DNA of 64,000 nucleotides from Hericium rajendrae (taxonomy: Eukaryota; Basidiomycota; Agaricomycetes; Russulales; Hericiaceae), in NCBI GenBank assembly GCA_033439255.1, contig CM065880.1, forward strand, positions 1-64,000. The letters run 5' to 3'. Positions 36,040 to 47,614 of this stretch are shown piece after piece (position 1 is the first letter of the stretch; every line of letters starts with the position of its first letter). The translations under genes and the position numbers were made by a program. The notes beneath the pieces are model-generated. The model was given only the letters and a program-made list of their open reading frames with translations, was not told the DNA's origin and made no database searches.

Positions 36040-37346
36040 GCGTTCTCTTGGTCCTGGTCTGTCCACATTGCATACTTGTTTTCCGATTATACTCTGTCTC
36101 TGTATCCCGTCTTCCATCCGTCTCGTATCTTCTCATCTCATCGTACTGCCTAGCATGTTTCTTTCAATGTGTCGTCTCATGTTCTATAATACCCTGTAAT
36201 ATCTCCAATCATATGTCATTGCATTGAGAACTCGGTGATCTATGAGGGACAGTGCAAGCACCATGGAGGTTAAAAATGAAATAGTCAATGTGGAATCACC
36301 GACATCGGCGTCTCGACGAGTAAGTTAGGCGACTGAAATTTGGTCGGCGCTTAATGCATTGACCATGACGCGGACGAGCTTCTCGCTTATCGACCTGGAT
36401 GCTCTTGGACGGCGAAGGCGCATACATTAATGTAAGTACAGTACCTGGTGTCTAAAGATCCTTACTGCTCTCATCTCCACCCTAAAGACCACGTTTGATT
36501 GCAGAGATAAATGACCTCCCCGTCACATGGCTTGCCGGCAGTGGCTCCCTATCAGAATGACAGCCTGATGCGCCCAGAAAATCGCTCTTCAAGTCGAGAA
36601 TGGTAGGTCAGGCTGGTCAGGAGCGGATGATTTTTCCCGAATACCGTGAGGTCTGGAGCAAAGCTAAGGGGGGTAGGTAATGAGGTCCGCGGAAAGCGTA
36701 GTAGCGATGTCAACACTGCCGACAGGAACACTCAACATTGCTATGTCAGTGCGTCAAAACTCGCAGCGGGCCGAGTCGAAGAGGTCGATATTCCAAACGC
36801 GCACAGGTGGATCAAGATGGATCAAGAACACAATTTCTCGGAGCTCCAGCTATCCCCAGAAGCATCAGGTGTGGACCTTCATGTTTTTCCGTACGCATGA
36901 CGCAGACTTCCGTCCATGTTATGTTCTCTTCCCAAGTGAGCTCACGGCTCTATTATGAGACTGCCACCGGTCACCCGGCTATTGTGCTGGCTTCTATCCT
37001 CCTTCTATACTCAGCGCGATAGGTCCCATGGTCATTGATCCCCGCACGACCTGGGAATCAACTTGCAACTAAAGACACAGAGCCTTCAACCTTGTCGCGG
37101 TCGACGGCTCAAAGACATTGCGACCGCGCAACCCCGCAGTCCTCCTCCAACGACTGGACAAACCAGACGGAAACAAACATAACTTAGTGGCAACCTATTT
37201 TGGAATAGTTGTTGCGCAGAACCAAGTATGTAGTTGATCCAGCTGCAGGTTAAAAGGGTGATAGGTGGACCTCATCACCAGTCCCATCGCACTCCAGGTT
37301 AACAGCTCAACCCGACAACCCTTCTACCACTCCACTCAGTCTCGAC
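36040..37346. other. Intergenic stretch
   Basis: About 1.3 kb without a recognisable gene. Short open frames near 36646-37022 have no conserved sequence. It includes the RNR1 3' end on the left and the oxygenase promoter on the right. Confidence 0.4.
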
Positions 37347-38737
37347 ATGCCAGGCATCGCTCACCCGCCCTTTCCTGACGACGTCCCGACCGTCCCGCTC
37401 ATCGTCGTTGATTATGCTCTGATCAAGGCTGGCGACCAGCAAGAGATCGACCGGCTCTGGAAGGCCGCCACAGAGCTCGGCTTCTGGTAGTAAGTCACGG
37501 ACTTTCACGGTCATTGAGCTCGGCATACAGACTGATCAACTGACAGCCTGAAGAACCACGGCGCCGACGACCTTGCGGAGCAGATGTTCCAGATGGGTGA
37601 GGAGACCATGGATCTCCCTCTCGATGAGAAGATGAAGTATGAACAAGGTGATGGCGGCATGTCTTTCGGGTAGGCTCCCCTTCATCCGACAAAGTCGCTC
37701 TCTCACTCCAAAATACGACAGCTACAAGTACGCTGGCGCCAATGCCGTCGACGAGACTGGCGCTCAGGATGTCGTCGAATTCATCAACGTCTCGAAGGAC
37801 GACGCGCTCGCCTGGCCCAAGCAGGCGCACCGCGCTTACCCGTCCACGGTCAACGCCCGCATGGAGTCCACCATCGCGCCCTTCGTGAATAAGTCTCTCG
37901 AGATCAACAACACCATCCTCTCCGTTCTGGGCGACAGGCTCGGTCTTCCGAGGGGCGCGCTGGGCGAAAAGCATCTCCTGGAGGAGTACTCCGGCAGCGA
38001 GACGCGGGTGATCAAGACCCCGCCTCGTCCAGACATTCCTGCAGACAAGGCGACGCTCGGCGCACATACCGACTTTGGGTCTCTGGTACGATTTTCCATG
38101 ACCCATGTGATCGTCGTATCGCTGACATTGCATATCAGTCCTTCTTGCACAACCGCCTCGGTGGACTTCAGGTCCTTCCTCCGGGCGCAGACGGCTGGAA
38201 ATACGTGAAGGTCGGTATCGCCTTACGCCTACATAGTTGCCCGATTGTATCTCACCTTTTCCAGCCCTATCCTGGCCACGCCATCTGCAACATCGGTGAC
38301 GCTCTGGCTATCTTCAGCGGCGGCGTCCTTCGTTCTAATCTTCATCGCGTCGTGTGCGTCCGCTTCCCCTTTCTCTTTCTCTGCCCTCACTTACCCTCAC
38401 TTACCATCCAACAGCACGCCTCCCAAGGCGCAGAACGCTTTCACGCGCTGGTCTCTCGTTTTCTTCACGCGCCCGAACAACAGCGCCGTGCTCGAGCCAC
38501 TCGCCGAGCAGAGCGAGATGATCCGCGATGCCGCGGCGAAGGCCCAGGGGAAATACAACACAGGAACGACAGCGAAGGACTGGTTCGCTAGGCGTATCAA
38601 GAACCAGAGGGTCAACAACCGTACGGTGGGTGATGGCTACGTTTTGCATCGTCTCGACCTTGCTTAAGTTTTCATTTGCACAGGGCCCTGAGACCTGGCG
38701 CGCTAGCAGGGGCACGGAACACCAGGAGATCTATTAA
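37347..38737 (+). CDS. 2-oxoglutarate/Fe(II)-dependent oxygenase, isopenicillin-N-synthase type
   Basis: Soluble dioxygenase that oxidises a small molecule using O2 and usually 2-oxoglutarate; the substrate is unknown. Seven exons: 37347-37489, 37547-37669, 37722-38085, 38139-38210, 38265-38353, 38415-38625 and 38684-38737; 351 residues. The N-terminal DIOX_N part has VPLIVVDYALIKAG and LGFWYLKNHG (restored across intron 1). The jelly-roll core has the iron ligands His and Asp in GAHTDFGSL, the distal His in NLHRVV and the 2-oxoglutarate-binding Arg-x-Ser in FTRWSLVFF. GGLQVLPPGADGWKYVKP and GHAICNIGDALAIFSGG are also typical. All catalytic residues are present. It has no biosynthetic cluster around it, so it may act in general metabolism. 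It is convergent with the seven-helix protein gene. Confidence 0.9.
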
Positions 38738-39097
38738 GCGCAGAATAATTTTATGACCCGTCATGTCGTTAACGACGCTTCAACCGTGTGTTGTTGTATG
38801 ATACAGCGATGCAGTATGGTGATATCCAATAAATGTATACTTGGTCCTTCATCTTGTCTTAGGTCTACTTGACCTGATCATACTGGTGATGTCAACGTTA
38901 AGCAACCTCTGACTTTGCACTGCCGTGCCGTCTAGTCTTTGGATGTTGGCCTCAGGTCCCACTTTCCTGTCCATGGTCACTAGACACGACAACGCCACGG
39001 TTAAATATCTTACAAGGTACGCTAGTCACTACGTATCATACAATCGCATGCAAGTCCAAATGTCCGAATTGCCACGCTAAAACTTCATGCAAAGGAA
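38738..39097. other. Convergent 3' intergenic region
   Basis: 360 bases between two stop codons; nothing recognised. Confidence 0.4.
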
Positions 39098-40783
39098 TCA
39101 GATCCATCTGTCTCGTCTATCTGGGTTAGACCGGTCCAGATCTATTTTCTCAAATTTCGGACTCTGCGTGAACAGGTGGTCCACGTTTCCATCGACAGCC
39201 GTGTCTGCGTCGTCCATCTCCGCCCATTTCTGCTTGGTCTCGATGCTGCCCGAGGAGTCCGTGGATCCCGTGCGCCGCGAGCCTAAGCCCTGCACATATG
39301 TCGACGACGGGCTCACATTGACTCCTGATCCCTGCGACTCGACGCTCTTGCCTAGACCCACGCGAACAATGATGAGCGTAGGAGCGATACCCTACGGAGA
39401 AGCCAGATTGTAATGTTAGTCAATTAGAGGTTACAGTCGGACGATTACTTGCCATTAGCTGCTGCATGGCATATCCGGGAATGCTCTGAAATATGAGATA
39501 TTTGTATCAGTGACGACCATAAATTCCCTCTGCGTGACAACGTACGTGGTAGTTCGGTGTCAGGAAATAAGTAATGAGCCAGATCACGATCGAGGTGGAC
39601 CAGATAGCTCCAGACTCGACGCTGTTTAATCGGTCAGCTCACGTCCATATGAACAAGAGGGAGAGCATCCTTACATCATAGTAATGGCAGAACGATACCT
39701 CTTTCCAGCGCTCACGCCCAATGTTCCCTCCAGCTTTTTAGCCATCCACCAGATGCGTCCGACTGATAGATTACCATATCAAGTGAGCTCCAGGGCTACG
39801 TATACCGAAAATACAACATACCGATGAGCCCCGTGGCTATGAGATTTGTCGCCAGGGAAAGCGGCATAGTCGCAACGGACAGATTGCCGTTGAGATCGCT
39901 GATCTCCAGCCATCTCGGCGGCGGAACCTTCACGTCTGCCGGGATAGTGCGTCTTAGGTAGTATAGAGTGATATCGCAATACGCTTGGGCGAATGTAAGG
40001 CCTACGGACTGCAAGTCAGAACTGATCTGGTGTTGACAGCAGATTCGACGCACCAGTGTTGGCTAGCAAGATGATTGCGGGGGCAATGACAATCCAAGTC
40101 CTTCCTTTCCAGAGGATGTAACAACGGAATATCTGGTAAATAATTAGATCGCTGTAGTACTCGGCGATTAAGGGTCCAACGGCTTACCAGCAACGAGTCT
40201 GCAACCAACCTATGGGTCAAATATCAGCAGTGCTCGAAAACAAGGAAGGTTCTAATACGACGCACTGGTTGATCGCAAACACAAAATCCAAGAGAACGTT
40301 GAAGAAATTCTGAATGATTGCCTGGTTCACGCGATCGACCTCTCCTGGGTTGCACGAGACACAGAGGCTGCCGACACATTGCGAGCCAGCAACGAAGTCC
40401 GGCGTTAGGAGAATTTGCACGAAGTTCAGGATCAGGAGCGTCGCGCACAGCGCGAACATGGCGATGGACGTCCCGAGGTAGTACGTGTTATTCGTTTTGT
40501 TGTCCCTAAGAACATATATTGATCCAGCAAATAGTGCCACGTAGAAGCCTTTGCACCAGTTCAGACGTCAGAGCGAGAGCCGCAGCATTTGGTTCTCACC
40601 GAAAAGCAGGGTCTGGGTCTATATGAGATCATGGTTAGTCCGAAACTCCACTTAGAGAAGACGTTTGTCGCTTTCTTACCCATAGACCTGCTATTTGACC
40701 CTATATTGCGCAAGCGCTGCTTTCAGTCACTGAATATATGAACAGTTGGCAGGACGCACCATATAAAAGTCCTCGCCGCACAT
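39098..40783 (-). CDS. Seven-helix membrane protein, basidiomycete family
   Basis: Probable plasma-membrane protein of an expanded basidiomycete family with GPCR-like topology; no known ligand. Eleven exons on the minus strand: 40760-40783, 40680-40700, 40600-40618, 40266-40548, 40188-40209, 40054-40132, 39822-40001, 39675-39762, 39546-39621, 39453-39485 and 39098-39391; 372 residues. The start MCGEDFYMGQIAGLWTQ is assembled from three tiny exons (24, 21 and 19 bases). Membrane segments include LLFGFYVALFAGSIYVL, STSIVIWLITYFL and the last helix, after which comes GIAPTLIIVRVGLGKS. VESGAIWSTS and GIAPTLIIVRVGLG are the family's hallmark end motifs. The cytosolic tail is hydrophilic and Ser-rich. 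Intron 10 (39392-39452) has a GC donor (GCAAGT). Intron 3 ends AAAG, a weak acceptor. Confidence 0.82.
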
Positions 40784-41982
40784 CTTGAAATGTTTACAAA
40801 GAAAAAGGAATAAGGATATAGTAAGAAAAAAAATTGACGGCAAGCCTGCTTGCAGTGGAGGGGGATCCAAGGATCATTCATCCCCGCACAGCTGCACCTT
40901 TATGTGTAGAGCCACATCGGATCCGTTCTAGGTCCCACCGATGGCCGATGACACAACGATGGGCGAGATAAATGGCGATGATTAAATAACGCTGATCTGT
41001 ATCAAGGGTCTGCTTAGCGCTACATTCTCGGGTTTAGACGAGCTGATGTGTGGTCGCGACGCCGTCCGTAGTACGGTTGGGATGCGCAGCCTGATATCCC
41101 ACCCGTTCTAACATAATAAATACGACATCTCCCTGTGCTGACGACATGGAGTTGATTGTAGACGTGGTGACGGTTAGCAGCCCCGAAAAGAGCTCCATGC
41201 AGAAAATGCCACAACTGTGGAGATACAATTCAGAAAGAGGAGTTGCGTACTGACTGAATGAATAAGAGGCACAACTTTGAACATAGCATCGCTTCCAGCT
41301 CTGATCGACCGGTCATTGATCGTGCGAGAGCATCATACATCAACGTCAACCCTGGCAGCTGTGCTCCGGTTTCCAGGAGTCCTTATCGTCGAGGTCCAGC
41401 CAGAACTCAGCGTAAGAGACCAATGGTGCCCGGGCGAGTGGTATATTTGTCGTCCGAACACTGTCCCGACTTGGAGGCGACTCAGAGCCGGCAGAACAAG
41501 GGCAATGTCATAACTTTTCCTGCCAGAGTCCAAATGGTCAGTTCCCTCGTTAGAAAAGTTCCGCAACTTACAGTACTCGTCTATACTTCTGAAGAATCTC
41601 CAAGTTCCAGCAAAAGGCTGCCATTGCCTTGCCTGAAGTCTGCAGCAGTCTTCAGAGTTGCAACGGGCGGCCAGCGTTCAACAAGAACATTGTAGACGCC
41701 CGTCGGCGACGGAGCCACCCGGACCAGCCCGGACCGCCCGGAAAACATTCGCACAAGGTAAGGAATTGGCAGCCTCAAACACACCTCTTTATATAGCTGG
41801 ACTGGTGCATAATATCTCAAAGCTGGCATTCCATTTCTGTAAGTCGAAATAATGGAGATCTGAGATGGTTAGTATGTGTATCAAACTCAATCCACGGATG
41901 CATGGTATCCCATCGAAGGAGGATGTACCTGTGGGCTGTTCAGAGAACTGACCGCAAGCTGGTACAGAAGATACCGAAGTGC
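40784..41982. other. Intergenic stretch
   Basis: About 1.2 kb. The minus strand has short open frames (for example 41333-41566 and 41034-41228) but none has a recognisable motif. No gene is called. Confidence 0.4.
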
Positions 41983-41990
41983 GATGACAG

Positions 41991-43480
41991 AGGACCCCCG
42001 AAATTACACTGACCATGCCTGAGGCCGTGAAGGACAGATATGGGCCAAATTTTGGCGGATGCATGGGTCAGAACGGACGGATTTGGGGGTCGGTGAGCAC
42101 GGACGCCAGGGTCGAAGTACGGACATCCGGGGGGGTGGTCCGGCCAGGCCTGGTCCAGGACGGACATCATACCCTGTGGGTCGCCCAAATGGGGCATGCA
42201 CCTGTCCGGATCATAGGATCTGGTGCTTTTTCTCGGCGTCCTTCCGTGGTGGCAGCGGCGGCTCGACGGTCTTCATGTTCGACTCTAGGCTCGTTCCCAG
42301 CCGGTTCCACGTGATCTCATAAATGAGGTGACACTTCTGTGGAACCGGCTGGGCCCATCCGTCGCCGTTTTGGCGGACGCGTCGTTTCCCCGCCAAATCC
42401 AAAGCTCGTCTTCGCGAAAAACGGGCCTCAACTTCATTAAAAAGGTCTCTAAAGTTAGTAAATGAAAGATGGATTTTGAAGAATTCTGAGTTGATTTGTA
42501 TATACATGTTTTTCTCGAAAAAAGTCAGATTTTGTTAACTTCGACAAGGTGCAAGATCACTGCCTCGAAGTGCTGCATGTATAGGCAGTTTCAACCACAT
42601 TGGCAGCCCACCGGTGAGATCAATTGGTGTGTCTAAATTTGATTGTCATGGGTGACATGTCTGGTGAGAATTGGGAGGCTGTTCGGGTCGTAGCTAGTCG
42701 ATCTCAATGTAATACAAGGAGGCAGAGCCGCAGTGCAGACGCGAAGTCGAAGAATTTCGATTTTCTTCGAAAAAAGATTATATATCCAAATCGACTTGGA
42801 TTGCGTCAAAACTCACTTTTCATTTACTGAGTTGAGGAACTTTTTCTCGATGTTGAACGTCGATTTCGACGAAGTCGAGCTTTGGATTTGGCGGGGAAAC
42901 GACGCGTCCGCCAAAACGGCGACGCTGTGGCCCAGTCCGCTCGTAAACTCGCGTCTCCTAAATTACCTCACATAAGCGAGTTTACGTGCTGGACTGGGTA
43001 CGAGTCTAAGCAAACCCCTGCAAACCCTAGCGCTTCCGGCCTTGAAGTTGGCGATACTTATTGACTTGAGCAAGCTTCAATTGCCGTAGCCTCCTTTCAT
43101 CCTGGCCGACATGTCACGTTCCAACCACAAACCGAGTGAGTCCTTCCGATATGTGCGCTGGGGTGGATCCGAGCGCCTGAGCATTGAGTACATAGAGCAG
43201 TGTGCGGCATTCCTCGGGCTGCTCAGAGAAGACCACGCCCGCTTCGGAGCAGCTTCATCTCACCTGCAAACATTGACAACTTGGTGCCGCTTTCTTCGGA
43301 GCTGCAATATGCTTATCGCAGAGGGAATTTTTGGAGGCCTGGTCCATATCACGGACAAGATTGGGTCTACAGCGGAGGCCTGGGTCAGAACGGACGGAGG
43401 GTTCAAAATCATGCCGGACATATCTGGGCAAAATCGGGTTTTGCGGGATCAGGCCTATATAGGCTATTTTCGGGGGTCCT
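41991..43480. mobile_element. Non-autonomous hAT-like DNA element, split by a nested insertion
   Basis: The ends are inverted repeats starting AGGACCCCCGAAA, with weaker similarity continuing for about 40 bases (GCCTGA..CCG). A perfect 8-base duplication GATGACAG flanks them (41983-41990 and 43481-43488). An 8-base target duplication is the mark of the hAT superfamily. The total span is 1490 bases, but 719 of these are the nested element at 42288-43006, so the original unit was about 770 bases. There is no transposase frame. A direct-repeat motif GGGTCAGAACGGACGG occurs in both halves (near 42064 and 43384). Confidence 0.8.
42288..43006. mobile_element. Foldback-like inverted-repeat element with hairpin termini, nested in the hAT-like element
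   Basis: Flanked by TA on both sides. Ends are G(G/A)CTCGT(T/A)CCCAG. Arms about 240 bases long are inverted copies: a 48-base block is perfect (42361-42408 against 42876-42923) and the rest is diverged. Just inside each end lies a hairpin. Left: 42296-42310 pairs with 42339-42353, 15 of 15 bases, around a 28-base loop. Right: 42931-42952 pairs with 42976-42998, about 21 base pairs with one bulge and one mismatch. Both stems begin CCCAG and close CTGGG, but the rest of the two stem sequences differs completely. The central part (about 42540-42735) has no coding frame. Superfamily not determined. Confidence 0.8.
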
Positions 43481-43488
43481 GATGACAG

Positions 43489-44357
43489 ATGGAAAACCGG
43501 CACAAAGTTCAAGGTGGAGGAGGTCAACTTACTTATGCCTTCACAACGATGGCGAGCGCTATGGTGCGGGCTCTCTAGACACCGCTACTTTTGTGCAGCC
43601 CGAAATGCAGGCGCCGGTTTTCGTCCGTTTTCTTATCGCTCTTGTGGAAACGCGCGTATTGATGAAAGGAAGAGGTCCACAAGAGCGATTAGCCCAAAAG
43701 TTAAAACTGACGGAGATAAAAAATTGGGGGGTCACGGAATTGGCCACACCACGTAAGCATTGCCATATATGGCAGTAAATATCCATATATGGTAGTATAT
43801 GTAAGCGATAGCCGCCCGAATGTGTCGAGATATGGGTGGTATTCCTCGGGCTTACTGGCCCAAACTATTCAAATGGAGTCACTTCAGGACAAGTAGCTTG
43901 GTCTTTCGGTGAATGGGAGATGTTCTGAAATTTTACATCACCGTCTACATGCCAAAACTGGGCCAAACCACACCATTAAAGCCTTCTTTCTCTTGAAATA
44001 TTGCTGAGCCAACCTCACTCACCTCTCCCGCTCTCAAACCACCGAGCTTCACCGTGTTCGTCAAAATCTAGGCGCCGAGGTTCTTTGCCCGGCCGATTTG
44101 GCCACTGCACAAAATAAGCGGTGTCTAGAGAGCCCGCACCATAGGAGGACTCGGAGGTACAAGAAGCCAAACAAGCGCCCACGACAACTTAACGATCACG
44201 TGCCTCGTCGCGTCCATTGTGTGGCGGAGTTTCCGCTTTTCCGCTTGGACCTCTTTTGCTTTTGTACTTCGCAGCTCCAGCATGTTCAAGTGAGCTCGGT
44301 ACACCGCCTACAATTCTCCGTTCACCACATATCTATGATCCTCAAGAGAGCCTTATA
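43489..44357. other. Intergenic stretch before the Artemis-like gene
   Basis: About 870 bases. It holds two CCATATATGG palindromes listed separately. No coding frame is recognised; an apparent open frame upstream of 44358 in phase with the next gene lacks conservation. Confidence 0.4.
43763..43792. promoter_or_regulatory. Two CArG-type boxes, CCATATATGG
   Basis: Perfect CC(A/T)6GG palindromes at 43763-43772 and 43783-43792, each followed by YAGTA. This is the binding consensus of SRF-type MADS-box factors (fungal Rlm1/Mcm1 relatives). They lie about 570-595 bases before the nuclease ATG; a role there is inference. Confidence 0.4.
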
Positions 44358-47314
44358 ATGATGCCTCCTGGAACGCCATTTCACGGTTTCATCCATCCTT
44401 TCCCCATTCGGGTCGACGAATTCGACAGCCCCGCATCGCTTTCAGGAAACCCCGCTCTCCACCTGCTGTCTCATACGCACACGGATCATTTAGTAGGGCT
44501 ATCGGCCAAGTCATTTTCGTCAACCATCATATGCTCTCAAGATGCGAAGGAAATGCTCCTGAGACACGAGGTCTACACCGAGAGGGCACTTCAGGAGATG
44601 AAACTTCGCGAGGCCAAAGTCGGCCGGACGTTCGGGCACCTCAAGGTCAGCCCCGTTGTGATCGACGGAAAGTGGTATTATGACGGTAGTAGGGATCTCC
44701 TGGTTCGTACTTTTTCCAGAGATTTCCGATTTCTGATGACGAGAGGTGAAAACAGAGAGCGTTGCCTACGAACACACCAACCACCATTGAGCTCTCGGAT
44801 TCCGAGTCTGCAACCATCACGCTCATTGATGCCAATCATTGTCCCGGCGCGGTCATGTAGGTGCATTGCCTCAAGTTGGATGGTCTGGGTCGCTCACGCA
44901 GGCGCCTCAGGTTTCTTGTCGAAAGTGCGAAAGGGGCCGTCCTGCATACAGGCGACTTCAGAGCAGAGACTCGTTTTCTCGAGAACATCTCGCAGGACAA
45001 CGCTCTTCAGCCCTATATCAGCTACCAAGGCCCTACGGGCGACTTCATGCCGCCTCTCAGGACGCTTGATGCAATCTATCTCGACACCGCCTGCCAGTTT
45101 TCCGAGTCCCCTGTACCTTCGAAGGTGAGTATATGCTATGTCATTAACCCCGCCTTGTCTCACGCGGAGGCATCTCGGCAGAAAGAGGCCGTCGATGGTC
45201 TCATCGAACTTATGAAGCTCGTGCCATCTACGTCCATTTTCTTCATCAATGCCTGGACATGGGGATACGAAGAGATCCTGAAGGCGGTGGGCAGAGCCTT
45301 CGGCACAAAGATCCACGTCGACAGCTACAAACACGGGATCTACACCCATCTGTCAGACCGCGTCATGCCCTTAATTCTAACAGAAGACGCCAGCTCGACG
45401 CGCTTCCATGCTTGCGAACGGTTTGACCGCTGCTCTCAAGCGGCCGAGCCCGCGAACAACGACCGTCATGTCGTGTATGTCAACCCAGTGACGATGTCCA
45501 CCGACAAGTGGACCGTCTACTTCAGCGAAACCAAGGCCGCCCTTCGCGCCGGCAAGCGTCTCGACTGCCTCGTAAGTCACCCCTCCCTCACCTCCGTCCC
45601 GCCGCCCGACAACTAACATCATCCACAGCTCGTCCCGCTCTCCCGCCACTCGCCCCTCCCAGAGCTGCGCGCCTTCGTCTCGCTGTTCCGCCCGAAGCGC
45701 ATCGTGCCCAACACGCTCGACCCGCAGCTGCACGGCCTCGACTGGAAGTGCATGGCGCGCATGTACGCCGGCTGTCTCGCGCCTGACGGCGCGATGCCCG
45801 GTGTCTCCACCGACGCGCGCGCGCTGGAGCTCGACGAGGCGCAGCTCGGCGACGCGGCGCTCAAGAATATGCAGGGCCCCGAGCACGCGCTGGAGCTCGC
45901 AATGCGATGGGCGGAAAGCGGGGCGCCGCGGAAGAAGCTTGAGGTCATGGAGCGGTATCTGACGGGCGGGGAGAGGGCGGCCGTGCGGCGGTGTCTCGGG
46001 CTGGAGCAGGAGTGGGACTTGTCCAGCGGGGAGGAGGAAGGGGCGAAGGCGGGCCCGGCGCAGACGAAGGCCCCGCCGCCGCCTGAGAAGCGCCCATTTA
46101 CGACGTGGGACAAGGCGCAGCTCGCACAGCGCATCAACGTGTGCAAGCGGCAGAAGCTGTGGAAGCCCGAGTCGAGCGATGAGGAGACGGACGACGATGA
46201 GGAGGGTAGGGCGCGCATGGCGCATTTTCTGTTTGCGCCGCTCGCGGGCATCGAGGAGCCTTATCCTGGTGGGCCGGGTTTTTCGTACGAGACGCAAGAC
46301 GAGCAACAGGAAGAAGTCGTCATGCTAGAGACGGACACCGTGAAGACGCCTGCTGGTGATTCGTTGCCGACGCCGGGTACTTCGCCGCTGTCGTTGCGCA
46401 GGGACAAGGGCAAAGGAAAAGCTGTCGAGGATGTATGCGTGGAGAACGACCAACCTCCACAGGTTCCTACTCCACCGCCGACCGCTCCCAGGCCGCTGCT
46501 CATCAGCCCCGTTGCTTCTCGCACTCCCAAGCGTAAGGCATCTGGGGCAGATGTCCACGACGACACGGACCATACCTCGTGCCGACGTCACTCGCAAGAA
46601 GATGCGCTCGCCGAGAAGAAGAACGTGCCCGACGAGAACTCACAACCGTCCCAAGAAGCGACCACGCCTGCGTCCAACCCGCCCCACCGAGCAAAGCGCA
46701 GCCGAATCCAGGACTGGATCAGCAGTGCTGCCAGCATCACAGACACCGACTTCATCCCGGCCAGCCCGACGTCAAGCCAGCCGCCCAGCGACGCTGAACG
46801 CTCGGTCAAGCAGATCGACGAGAACGTGCCGCAGACGCAGCTGCGTCTCTCGCCTGCTTCCCAACGGCACTCCGGGCGGAAAAGCGCCGGGCGGAACGCT
46901 CCATTCATGCCCAACGCACCCGTGCAAGGCGCGAGCACGATGCTCATTCCCTCCCTCGAACCGCCCGCGTTCGCTCCCAGCGCCTCGGCAGAGACCGCGA
47001 AGGCGACGAATGACAAGGAGTGGCGCCGCGCAGTGCGCGCAAAGTCGCGGATCCTCGCGGAGAGGCTGAAGAAGGCGTGCCCCGGCGCGCCGACCGACGT
47101 CTTCGCGCGCGCGCAGGCCGACACGCACCGCGCGCTCGCGAGGTCGAAGCGGCCGCTTGCGGCGGCGTCGTCGTTCGAGTCGGTCGGGAACAGCGTGGAC
47201 GAGAGCGAGATGGATTGGGAGCGGAGTCGGCGGCTGGCGGCGCAGATTCGGGAGGACAGTGCGCAGGGGAGGGCGTTGAGGGTGCCGAGGCTGGAGTGTG
47301 TGGAGAACTTGTGA
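44358..47314 (+). CDS. SNM1/Artemis-type metallo-beta-lactamase DNA-repair nuclease
   Basis: Nuclear 5' exonuclease or hairpin-opening nuclease for crosslink or double-strand-break repair. Exons: 44358-44702, 44756-44856, 44911-45124, 45182-45571 and 45629-47314; introns of 53-57 bases; 911 residues. The start MMPPGTPFHGFIHPFPIRVD is typical of the Artemis side of the family. Catalytic motifs: HTHTDH near residue 38 (motif 2), DANHCPGAVMF (motif 3) and HTGDFR (motif 4). The beta-CASP/DRMBL part has IFFINAWTWGYEEILKAVG, IHVDSYKH, the VNPVTMSTDKW stretch and LVPLSRHSPLPELRAFV. From about residue 500 a long tail rich in Pro, Ser, Glu and basic residues follows (TPKRKASG and HRAKRSRIQDW could be nuclear-localisation or docking sites). 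All metal ligands seem intact. Convergent with the GST gene. Confidence 0.9.
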
Positions 47315-47614
47315 GACGTGGTGGGTAAGTTATGTATACTTATTGGTGTTGTCGAGGGGGTTCGTTGTGGTGGTTGGGCGGTTAGCGTGGCGATAGTATC
47401 CCTGGTCCTGTATAATACATGGATAGTACGGAATGGTCAGTTGAGGATTACAATTCGTCTGTCAGCCTAGTAAGTGTCAGAGCGAAGCACGTTCTATTTC
47501 ATTTCCATGCCGCTGTCATGTCTGCTACTGAATTTCTTGGCTTTTTCGCTCCAGCTCAGATGTTTACAATCTAGTATTTCGATGAGTACAACAAGGAGGC
47601 ACAAAAGAAAGGGC

